NCBI RefSeq assembly: GCF_964355755.1
Contig: NC_092671.1
Coordinates: 6,523,001-6,587,000 of the forward strand
DNA length: 64,000 bases
From: Antedon mediterranea
Taxonomy: Eukaryota > Echinodermata > Crinoidea > Comatulida > Antedonidae
Reading direction: 5' to 3'
A program made the position numbers and the translations under genes. Shown piece by piece: positions 27,401-39,400 of this stretch. How positions within the stretch are numbered: position 1 is the stretch's first letter; every line of letters starts with the position of its first letter. Under the pieces are notes generated by a model. That model saw only the letters and a list, made by a program, of their open reading frames with translations, did no database searches and was not told where the DNA came from.

Positions 27401-30400
27401 CTGGAGAAAAAAAACTCCTATATATAGACATGGCATTTACAATTTACAGAATACTTAATTCGTTTTCAATTAGAATACAAATGTTGACAATTTACTTCTT
27501 AAGTAGTTATAATCAGATTAACCTAAAATGTATTTCAGTTCAAGTTCATAACAATTGTGTATCAATTAGCATGCAGTTATAATCGTCTAAAATGTTTATC
27601 TTAACAATTGTTGCTTGCTTATGTTTTTGATGCTGCAATGTATATTGTGACATGCGGATAAGTTTTGACATAGTTAAAAATACTTAAACAGAGCATTATT
27701 GAATTCTATATGAAATCCGGGAATTTTATATCAATCCAGGGAAGAATGAAGTTTCATTCTTCTCTGATCAATCTAAATAAAGAGGAGTTGAAGGCCTAAT
27801 ACAATATACATAATTACAGATAGTAAACAGCTTTTCACTTCACTATATTTTGATAATACGGTAAATCTTGAAATTTTCGAAAAGTTGCGGTGGTTTCACC
27901 AACATTTAAAAGTTGAAACGGGCATGAAATAAGAACATTATAATCCTGGCAAAACATTGATTATTATGACCCAAAAGTTTTTGGTTTTTTTTACAAAATA
28001 TAAAAGGTCTATTAATTTAATATAAAGTTATAAAGGTCAATGGAACAGGAAATGGTGTCAATGTTAGTGACGAAATTTACGAAATGTTTTGCCCTTGAGA
28101 GTTATCGCACTGAGAGTTCATCGAGTATTAATACGATTGCTTCCTTTTATTGCAAGAACTTTGCTACTTTTATTACTGATTAAAGTATTTGAATCTAAAT
28201 TTGATACCTATAATTGATTTAGAGGCATGTCGTGCAATAGTCAACTATGCATCTATTAGACCCCATTTACACTTCATCGACGATTTCTTAGCCGGCCCGA
28301 AGTCGGCCCGACGCCGGCTTTCTTTTTAGCCCGCAATGTGTTTACACTTACCCAAAAAGCCGGCCTCGGGCCCTTACTATTGCGTTTACACTTGCTCTCG
28401 CGGAAGAGTGCTCGATGATACGATTTCGCTACATTCACGTCATATCCGCTCATGTGCGTCTTAAAAAGTTAATATTATAAGCGTTGTCGATCTACACTAG
28501 GCCTAGGCCTATCAACTTTATCAAAAAAGAATCAAATAACGGTATTTAATATGGATCAAAACAATTGCATTATTGCTTTACTACTAATGTTTGCGTCTCG
28601 TTTTCTAAAGAATAGTAGTAGATCATACGCCTTTTTCACGAAACGGAAGACATCTTCGATCGATGATTCTTTACTCCATGATCGATGACAACACAAACAA
28701 TGCCGTTCAACGAAGCGTAACCAACAGATATAACATAGCGTTTTCAGCCTATTTTCGGAGGACAAGTTACTTAAAAATTCGTAACTTCTCAACGGACAGT
28801 CGTATGGACAACATTTTTTACTGTAAAATGTTCTTTAAAGATTAGCCTATAGAACTGTGTGATTAAAAAAAATTATAATTTTTTTTTTCACTTCTTAAGT
28901 CCATCGAAAAAAACACCACAGTTTATAAGCATAGGCGCCGCATGGTGTCCTGAAATCCCCTGAAAACGCTATGTTATTTCTGTTGGTTACGCTTCGTTGC
29001 ACACGGCATTGTTTGTCATAGATCGTGAAAAAGGCGTATACATCTTCACCAATTTAATTTCAATGAAGAATTTCCGATTCATCAGCAATAAGTTTCGTAA
29101 ACTTAAAGCTATAGTTGACACAGAACGTTCATTTTATGACCGCGAGTGTTTACACTATACGAAGTGCCGGCCCGAAGCCCGCAATTGCCGGCCCGAAGCC
29201 TACTCTAGACTAGGCTCAAAATTGAGCCGGCTCGAGGCCGGCTCGGTTGTTCCCAGAGTGTTTACACTTGTGCACTTTTGGCTCGGAGCCGGCCTCGAGC
29301 CGGCCTCGGGCTCGCTAAAAGCTGAAGTGTAAATGGGGTCTTAGTTCGTAGTTGTTAAGGCACTGTGTATATCAAAAACTTTCAAATTACTGTACTGTAA
29401 TCTATAGAGGTACAGTAATGGTTTAATAATAATAACAATTTATTTGGAATCTACACTTTTGAAACAGTGGCACACTTCTTCAATAAAGGTGCGTCTACAG
29501 TAAGTAAAATAAAAGTAAAATAAAAAGGTTACTTTTCGTTTGTTTACACGGCATGTTATTATTTGGTAAAGGTTTTTTGGTGCCAATGTATTCCGTTGGC
29601 CGGGAATGAAGTGAAATTGTGATTTGCTTTGTTAATTAAATATAATACTGTACTTTTCACTCCGAATATATTAAAAGAAATAACATTGTGAAACATCAGG
29701 TCGTACGTTAACTTTAAAGAATGGTTTATGTTTTGTGAACTTCTGACTTTCAATCCTATGGGAATTTCAATGCCATTGATTTTTTTCTTTCCTGGTACTG
29801 ATTCCGTTTGTGTTCCGTTTTCGGTGCTCCCGAACAATTGTTAAAAAGCTTTTTGCAAAAGCATTGTATTCTGCCACTTGTGGTTTCTTATTAAAGAAAT
29901 AAAATATAAGTGTATGGTTTAAGTTCACGTGCTTATCGGATAATTATTGTTATTTAAGTGAATCAAGAACAAATAAACTAAAGGTGGAAGGATTACTAAT
30001 AGTTAAAATAACAAAATATAAAACAATCAAAACACCGTGATCTACATTGTTATACATAGTGGGCGTGTAGTTTATTTTCAAAAAATGAAGCACTCTTTTG
30101 TTGCCAAGCTCAGCTGTTCTTATCTCTTTTTACCCATTTCAGATTCTTCATTTTGTTACATACATACATACGATAAATCCTAATATCTTCACTCTCATAT
30201 TATTTCCATATTACTGTATATCAATTTCAGCCCGATTGTTCTTTTAGTACGTGCAAATAAAATGAAACAGTAACTTTGTATTCCTAGGTCGATGTTTTTA
30301 CCGAAAACTGGTGTTTCATATTTGAAATATAAAAACTTTCCAAGCATGCAAACTAGCGCAAAAAAATAATAATATAGCAAGTATAGCTAGCTCTTTCTAA

Positions 30401-33400
30401 GCTAAACTGGAGATGATCAATGCAGCGCCAGGTTCGCACGTTCTCCATTTTACAGTCAAAATTAAATTATGAAATTTTACATAAATTATAACTTCATGCT
30501 CTTTTTTAAAAAACATATTTAATGAGGGTGATCCATCCATCAATTGCTGATCATTAGGGGACCTTAGTCATAGTACTACCGCTCCCCGTTTCAGAAATCC
30601 TCGATTTCCATAAAATTGATAAATATTTAGGTCATAATAATTTGTTGAATTTGTGTTTGTTTGTTCTCTAATATTCTGTTATTAAAATATTTTCGGTGAT
30701 CAAAATGTGTAACTTTACAAAAATTTGTAATTACTCATGTTATGTCATTGTTCGGAGTTTCTATTTAATGGCCCCTGGATCTGTAATTGTTCTATTGTTA
30801 ATCACGCCCATGTGCCTATCAAGATTGATACAATACTTTTCTTTCTACCTGGAGCTTTCTACAGTATAACAGCCAGTAATTCTTTTCTTGTTGACTGTAA
30901 CTTTATTAGATTTTTGTGGTTGTGGGTAATTATTGAGTAAACAAATGGATTTATTGAAGAACCACCAATTCTCCTGGCTCTTTTCCTCACCTTTTAAAAT
31001 CCAATCTATGATTTAGACTTATGTATGTTGTTTTAGAGCATTACAGTTTGGTTTAAACGTACTTTCGTCTTCAAGTGATGCGCAACAAAAATTATGTTTA
31101 TAGAGCAATAATTTGACAAATCCTCCCAACGTGCTCGACAATGATTCCCCTTGATGGACCAGACCACGCCGGAGCCCAGTTAAAAGTTCTTCTGCCGACT
31201 TGTAGACCTAGGCCTGATGTAAATCACAACCTTGAAGGCAGTTAGGTTGTTTTGATGACTTAATGAGAATACCATATGTACTATACCATTGCCTTTTCCC
31301 ATTGCCTTTTCCCATGGCCTTCGGATATCGTCAACCGCACTTTCCGTCTTGTCACGTGACCGTTTCTTTCATGTTCCAGCCAAGGGAGGCACTTGTAATA
31401 AAAAATAAAAATTACCGGTCATGCTTGGTTTAACCTAAATTAGTTCTTGTTTAATAATACTAAGAGCATTTTCTTCCAGAAAGGACCAATAGACATTGAT
31501 CAGCTATATTCTGTGTGGATATGTATTGTAATGCTATAATGTTGCCCCAATTTACTAATCCTACCAAAAAATTGAGGTGATATTATTCATGGCGGTCAAG
31601 GATTTCAAAATGCGCAGGTGCTAAAAATGCATATTTGAAACCAATAAAATATGGGATGCACATGGGCCTGCTCAGATATGACGCATTATCGAAACTAGTG
31701 ATTAATTTCTTAAATTTAACACTTAACTGTAACAATTATAAACATTGCCAGTACAACAGAATGGAAGCAAACCTTTGTAAACGGAAATGTGAGTGGTCGC
31801 CTGGGTATTTTGTAATCTATTGGGAATTCTTTTCTAAACCTTTAAAAACACTTCTCATTCTTCCATAGCCGTTCATTTCCGTACCGGTATTATGTACCGG
31901 TATACATTCGTTTTATGACGGGTATAGTATCTTTCTTACATTATTATAGTGGTTGTTTTTTGCAGTTTACCGGCGTACCTCCAAATTGGGATTACCTAGT
32001 CTTAACAATAATTAGGTCTAACACTGAATAATATAATAACGTTATTGTAAACCTTGGTTGTGTAGTCATACACATTATTATCATTCTAATGAGACCGGAA
32101 CCTGTCTCCCAATAGCATAGTATAGTAAAAACGGGTTTCCTTCGTTTTGAGTGACCGTTTTAATTACCGTAGTTGTACAAATAAAATTAATGTAACTTTT
32201 AAAAAGTACATCATAACGAATATATAAATTGTAATAAGACTTCATGGCAAAGTACCAGTTTGATAAGTCTCTTGTTGCAACCATAATGTTGTTTTTGATG
32301 TGATGTTACTCATCCTCTGGACCTCTCCCACGAAATAAATATTTAGAGGATTTAGTTTTGAACGAATGAACCATTTTGAAACTGTATTGAAATCATTAAA
32401 TTTCAAAAAGAACACTGCACATTAAATTTGAATCATTGTTGAATCCTTGCGTAAATTAGGACTACGATACGATACGATAAACATACTATTTAATTTAAAA
32501 TGAAAACGAATCTGTGTAATTTACTATAATGATATTATATTTATATTTCTAGGTTCGTCAGAACATGGTTTTAAAATTGATATAAACACAAAACCCAGGA
32601 AAGAACGGACGGCGTTTACAAAAGAACAAGTTCGGGAATTAGAAAATGAGTTTCAACACCACAACTACCTAACACGGCTACGGCGATATGAAATAGCAGT
32701 TACACTTAACCTTACAGAAAGACAGGTAAGTGTATTTAAAAGAACTGTATCGTGTCTAGAGACAATTAACTGGGGGGAATTTTAATGCCAATCCACGGTA
32801 ACACTTAGTCCCATCCATAACACGCCTATGCTAAAGGTAGTGTCACGAAACATACAAGAAAGGAAAATTATTTATTATGTTAAAATAAATAGAAATACTG
32901 TATATTGAAACCAATAACAATAATTAAAAATATCTTAATATTATTAACAATTTAAGTGTTAAATTTAAATAAAAATTATGGTTTTATGATTTTAAAAAAG
33001 CGCCCTCTATTTAAAATCTGGGAAATTCCTGTTTTGCTGTGGAATATTTATCTAAATCATATGTTTAATTGTATGAAAATGCTGCCCCTGGTAAGAAATT
33101 AGTTAAATAATATTGATAAATAGTTATTATATTTAATAGATCTATATTATTAAATTCACAAGAATTAAGGAATTCGCATGTCATGTTCCCAGAATAGTTT
33201 TTAGTTGTTTAATTAAACGAATGTTAGGCTTAATGAGATTGACAATCCTTCATATGGTTCATTACATCACTATAGTAATGTCACGAGAAGCTTATTATAA
33301 ACGCATTCAGACAGTAATGTTGACGCGAAAATCCCTCTGATTGATCCAAGCCCACCATCCTAACGACTGATTCTGAACAGCAAACAGACAGTTCACATCA

Positions 33401-36400
33401 TCTTCAAGGTGTGCTAAGGTGAAGAATGGTCACGATTTTTCAGGTCCAACGGGCAGGTCGTGTGTCGGTTTCAAGAATCGGTCATTTGGAAAAATGCCCG
33501 ATCGTTTCCAAATGGTTCCTGTATTGCCCGCAGATGCCAGAATGTATAGGGGTGTTTAGTGAAGCTTAATGCTATAGCTGACAGATTAACATGTAAACAT
33601 GTGTTTAGTTGGGAAATAATCAATATCAAATTTAAAGACGTCTGCTTCACGATTCACCGCCGGATGGCGGGCTACGTCCCTATATTTAGGCCTGCTTTTT
33701 TACCCGATTCTCAATGCTGTATATCCACATACAACTTGCCCAGTATTATGGAATATTTGGTAATGCATCATCTCACTTGTATTACATGTTGTGCCTGTAC
33801 TATAGTAGTTATGGATATGAGGAGATCCACATAACGTGAACTATTCCTATGATGATACTGTAGAAATCTAGATACAGTTCCGAGAATCGTGTGGCCTTGT
33901 TTAATTTTATCGAACTTTGAAAGTATTCTTTAGAAAAGACCTTCTAATAACATTTTGATATATTTAGCTATATGAAAGGGGTATTGCTAAACCCCGCAAA
34001 CCCCCGCAAACCTCCCAAAAAACATAGCAAACCCCACCGAACCAACAAAAAAGTGATTGAATCATGTAGTGTACGACCCACTCGGTATATCAATGTAAAA
34101 AAAAAAAATTAAATTTCTACTGTTAACAACTTATTTTTGGGGTAAAACATAATTTTTTGGTCAAAAATGATTGCTAAACCCCGCAAACCTCCAAAAAACC
34201 ATAGCAAACTCCACCGAACCAACATAAAAGTGATTGAATCATGTAGTGTACAACCCACTGGGTATATAAAATATTAAATTTCTACTGTTAACTACTTATT
34301 TTGGGGATAAAACATCATTTTTTGGTTAAAAATTAGCAATCATTTTTGACCAACAAATGATGTTTTACCTCCAAAATAAGTAGTTAACAGTAAAAATGTA
34401 ATATTTTTTTTACATGGATATACCCAGTGGGTTGTACACTACATGATTCGATCACTTTTATGTTGGTTTGGTGAGGTTTATTATATTTTTTTGGAGGTTT
34501 GCAGGGTTTAGCAATCATTTTTTACCAAAAAATTATGTTTTACCCCCAAAATAAGTAGTTAACAGTAAAAATGTAATATTTTTTTTACATGGATATACCC
34601 AGTGGGTTGTACACTACATGATTCAATCACTTTTATGTTGATTCGGTGGGGTTTGCTATGTTTTTTTGGAGGTTTGCGGGGTTTAGCAATACCCTATGAA
34701 AGTGCATACCGACTAGTTAGCGACAAAATGGACTCAAAGCCAAAGAGGGAATAATTTTTAGAGATTAGTCGGGGTACCACTAATATATTATTTATTTATT
34801 CCCTTTTTAACAACACAAAAACTCGCTTCTTTTTAGCGCAATTGTTAAGCAAATACTGTAAATTCTATCGTCGTAGTTAAAACCGTAGACGGCTAAAGAA
34901 AAACATACTTCCATGGTAAAACATTGATGTCACCCTTTGAACTGATTTTACAGTAAAGCATTTTTCTGAAAGGGTTTAGCCGACACCGGTCAATAAATGC
35001 TTCCAAACCAGACAGAGAAACAAATATACGGAACGCAAATATTGGTCTATTGCTTCCGATACCATTCCTTAACAGACGTTTGGCGACACCTTAAAAGTTT
35101 AGTACCTTTCTTTGGTGTCGGAAAAGTGATTTTTGCCTGTTTTAAATGCACGTTTGAGACACATTTTGGGAACTTGATAACCACTTAGTTTCGAAAACAC
35201 GAAATAGGTAGTTAGTGTAACTGTTATTTCGACAACGAAGTGTTAAAAATGTACATGTAAGAGACTTGATTACCCGTTTCTACGTCGCACTTCGTAAAAT
35301 AACAGTTCGTCGCATTTGATGTATAACTGCATCAGTTTGTTTACACAGTCTATTGTATATTTCATTTTAATACCATATTTATTTAATCTTAAAGTAATTA
35401 CTAGAAAGGAAAATGTGCTTCAATTCACCCTTGTTATAGAAAGTGTTACAAAGTGCGACAGCTCAATGTTTTACCATTATTATTAGCCTACAAAGTGCGA
35501 CAAATCAGTTATATTACAAAGTGTGACAACTGTATTACATTTAATTTATATTATTATTCAGGGAACATTTTCGCCAGTGTAGCGTAGCAAAAAGCTATAC
35601 AAAACAACATTATTGCTACACATTTTGAAAATTGTGTAGCAAAAAATACAATACAAAACTATGTTTCTCGACTTAAAAATCAGTTGGATTAGCAATATTG
35701 CTAAACAAAATTTGTAAATGAAAATTTTCCCTGTTATTATAATAAAGGTCGACACTTAATTCACCAAATTTATGCTATAGGCCTACTGCAGTCAAAAGTA
35801 TTGTTGTGCATGTTTGTTCTCATATGGCTTTAACATTAAAATAGCATTTTATGTTGTTAAATTCATAGAAAATGATTGTGTAGATATAAATCAAAGTAAA
35901 TTAACTCTTAATTTGAATTATTATGAGCTTACCCATAAATATAGTATGATTTATGTCGCTTCATCCAGCCGTCGTCATCATATCTTATAATATATTATAC
36001 ACAACACATTAGTATGTACTCAATATCGCGTATGTCTGTCATTGATTTATATCCAAAGTGTGTTCTTATGTGGTCATTTTGAAACGCTCGCTGACGTTTC
36101 TTTCAACTATACTGTACTGGTATGACCTTTTATGTATGTAATCCCATCCCATCACATTCGAGTTTTCTTGATATTACAGTATTCAATGTAATGCACGGCA
36201 GTAGGCCTACTTACTTTTGTTTATTTTAAAACATTTTCCAACTACACGTAGTATGTACCACGACAAGTCAAAGGCCTGCAGTAGGCCTATAGTGTTTGAT
36301 GACGGCAATCCATAACAGTAACACTTATAATTGTAAATAAAGTATTTGTCTTATTTGTATGAATGTAAAAATCATAATGAATAAAACAATGTTAATGATG

Positions 36401-39400
36401 ATGGAATAAAAATGGGAAATCTTCAAAAGATAAAAACAAAATATTTGTTTTTGTTTCAAAATAATGTTATATTTTTACTTTCATCGACAAAATGTTATTT
36501 ACATGTAATGTGTAACATCTTCCATTTAAAGCTGAATAATAGCCGTTAGCTCAGGCATAACTGTGCCTACCCCAACATTTGAACTTATTTTTTTTGCCTA
36601 TAAAAGCAATGTAACTGTAAATTTTAAAATATGTTCGAGTATATACACAAGGAGAAATGTTACTATGAATGAAAGGATTTATGTTCTAATTTTCAGCAAC
36701 ATTAACGTATTTAATGTATAATTTTAAACAATGCCAATACTTTGTTAAGTAATAAATGAATTGTTTATATTATGATATAGCATTTACACGTCTGAAAGCA
36801 TCATAATATAACGTCAATGTATGTAACTTGACACGTATTTATAAACGGTTTGTTTATGTTTCATGAATGAATGCTGCTTCATTTTGAAATGTACGCATCA
36901 TTTCAGTTCAACGATTTCTACATACATTTCAGCGGTTCCAAATAAGTACCTTCAAAGAAATAACCAATACAATATAACAATCATTAACAGTCACATGTAA
37001 TGTTGGAAAATCTTGTGTAAGTTTCTATAAGTTTCCGTTAAACGACGACTTTCTTTTTAAACTTTAAAATGTGTCATTGTTTGATAACATACAAAAACAT
37101 ATTGTTTATTATATATTGAAATAAGGTACATACTAAATGTATCAATATTGAAAATGATCATTTTATTTAAAAGGAGTAAAAACTATTTCTGAGGTACAGA
37201 TTAATTTGTCCTTATCGTTATATTTATTCAAAGTTTTCTGATGGAAATCTAAAGAAGTAGGCCTATGATAAACAAGAAATGACATGATAATATAAATAAG
37301 GCCTAACAAATTCTAAAATTAGATAGTAAAATTTATTCATACCACCGACTAAATTGATTAATTTTACCAATAATTGCATTTCTAAAATAGGCCTAAAACT
37401 AAATATACATGCATTACCGGAATCTGCTGAAAATCATAGGTAGGTGACACAATAATATATTAATACTCTAGATCTAAAATCAACAATCCATTTTGAAATA
37501 ACTGGTAACCGTAAATCTTTCAGTTGTGAACTAAGCACGGACTGACATTCTGGTCGTTTTATTTTGCTTTATTGGTTGTCGTTAAAATCGTGTTCATCTT
37601 GCTGCTCATACTTCACTATAATGATCAATAAATTCAACATCATCAGTAGACAATTTCCATAATGTCCAATCTGTTATAACCTTTGACCCAGGAAAAAGAA
37701 TTATGACAGTTTTGGTTAGCATTCCACCTATTCATTTGGGAGTACTTATTATTAAACTCTGTTTAATGTCAACACTTTTGGTGCTTTTTCTGTCAAGACG
37801 GGGTAAACTAGATTGGCCCCAAGATGGTATTGCAATGAGATCAGCCGTTATTAAGACATAAATCAGTAGCCTCTTCTATAATACCATTGCAACTTTAGAC
37901 GTAAAGTCTACCAATACAATTTCACCGTTCTTTGTATACGGTACCTACTACGGTACTCAAAATATTGCAATTTTTTCTGATTTGTCATGAACACTAAACT
38001 GTTGCTGTATTTATGTAGCGTTCTGGTTTAAGTAAATTAACTATTATTATTATAGAAATCATTAGGCCTACTAATGAATTCAAAATAGCGTTTACAATTC
38101 ATTTGTATTAACTCAATTCTCAATACAGTATTATGTTTTTTAATACAAAGTGATCGTAATATAATTGTATATAGTAACATTAACAAGAATCAGCTTAATA
38201 TTATTAATAATAATAGTAATAATATATTTTAATACACATAAATATGTCTTGTTCTTTGTATTATTTTAAGTTAATACGGCAATTGATATTACCAATCAAT
38301 TAAATTGTTAATATTGATGACATCTTGGTACGATATACTTAGGAGTGTACTGATATTTCAGATACAAAAAAATAGTATCGGTACTGTTTATTAGTTATCC
38401 GCTTGGTATACCAAGCGGATAACTCCTTGTTATTGTATGAGATCAACATTTTTTTTCTGTATTATTCTTCTTTCCTTCCTTCCTTTTTTGTGAGTCGCGT
38501 TTCTCTAAAATGTGTAAACATAACATTTCATAACTTTGACAACATATGGGCATTTACGTGAAGTTGTGCACCTCCTATTTTTGAATGACGTCATAGTTGC
38601 GCAACGTGACTTACGCGCAATTTTATGAATTTCAATGATTGATCATAGATTAAAAACCAAAAGTCATTTAGTATTGACACTTTGACAAAATTTAAGTCAT
38701 ATCAGGGGCAAACTTTCTACGGATTAAAAATGGCATGTTTCACAAGAAGTTACGCGCGCACGCGCATTTAAAATTTCAAAATGCGCAAAATTAATTTCTA
38801 CTCAATTTCTTTTTACGCGTTTCATGTCATTTTGAGCATGTCAAAAATTCCCACGGGCGCGCATTTTTTTACGCACGCGGTGCGCACGTAGCGATAAAAA
38901 CATATTTTTTTCTCTTGAATTATATTTTTCAAGCCTTTCCTAGTAATTTTGAAAACAATTTAGACCTTTTCCAGTTTAAATAACGCCATACGAACACGTT
39001 GAATTAGACAATTTGTGCGCGTTTTTTATGAAAAAGCTTAAAAATCATCAAAATAATGTCTTTTTTTAAACAGTCATAGTTTCTAAAGTAAACCGTGAAC
39101 CGTTTATTTTTATTACAAAATCTAGAAGTTGATGAGTTGCAGATATCGGATCATGCATCGATAAGGCTAAAAAAACATTGTGACGTAATCGTATGGCCAC
39201 ACGAATGTAAAATATAGGATTTTTGTCTGTTTCGTTATTGCTCATCACATTCAATGGAGCGCATCACGCTTATCTGTATTCCTTTTTCTCCTATATTTAT
39301 ATATTGTCTAGGTCAATCAACTTTCTTTAGCATGAGATAAAAATATTTTAATTTTTATAACGTCATCATGCCTAAAAATTTTAATTACGTGGGTCATTAA

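Larger units (their letters stand above)
19443..32552 (+). other. Meox intron 2
   Basis: The largest intron (13.1 kb), from GTTAGT to TTTCTAG. A locally GC-richer stretch at about 20300-21700 has several open frames but no recognisable domain. The intron also contains two CCAGGGAA-type hairpins and a Harbinger-like element, listed separately. I see no tRNA, no further exon and no second gene. Confidence 0.8.
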
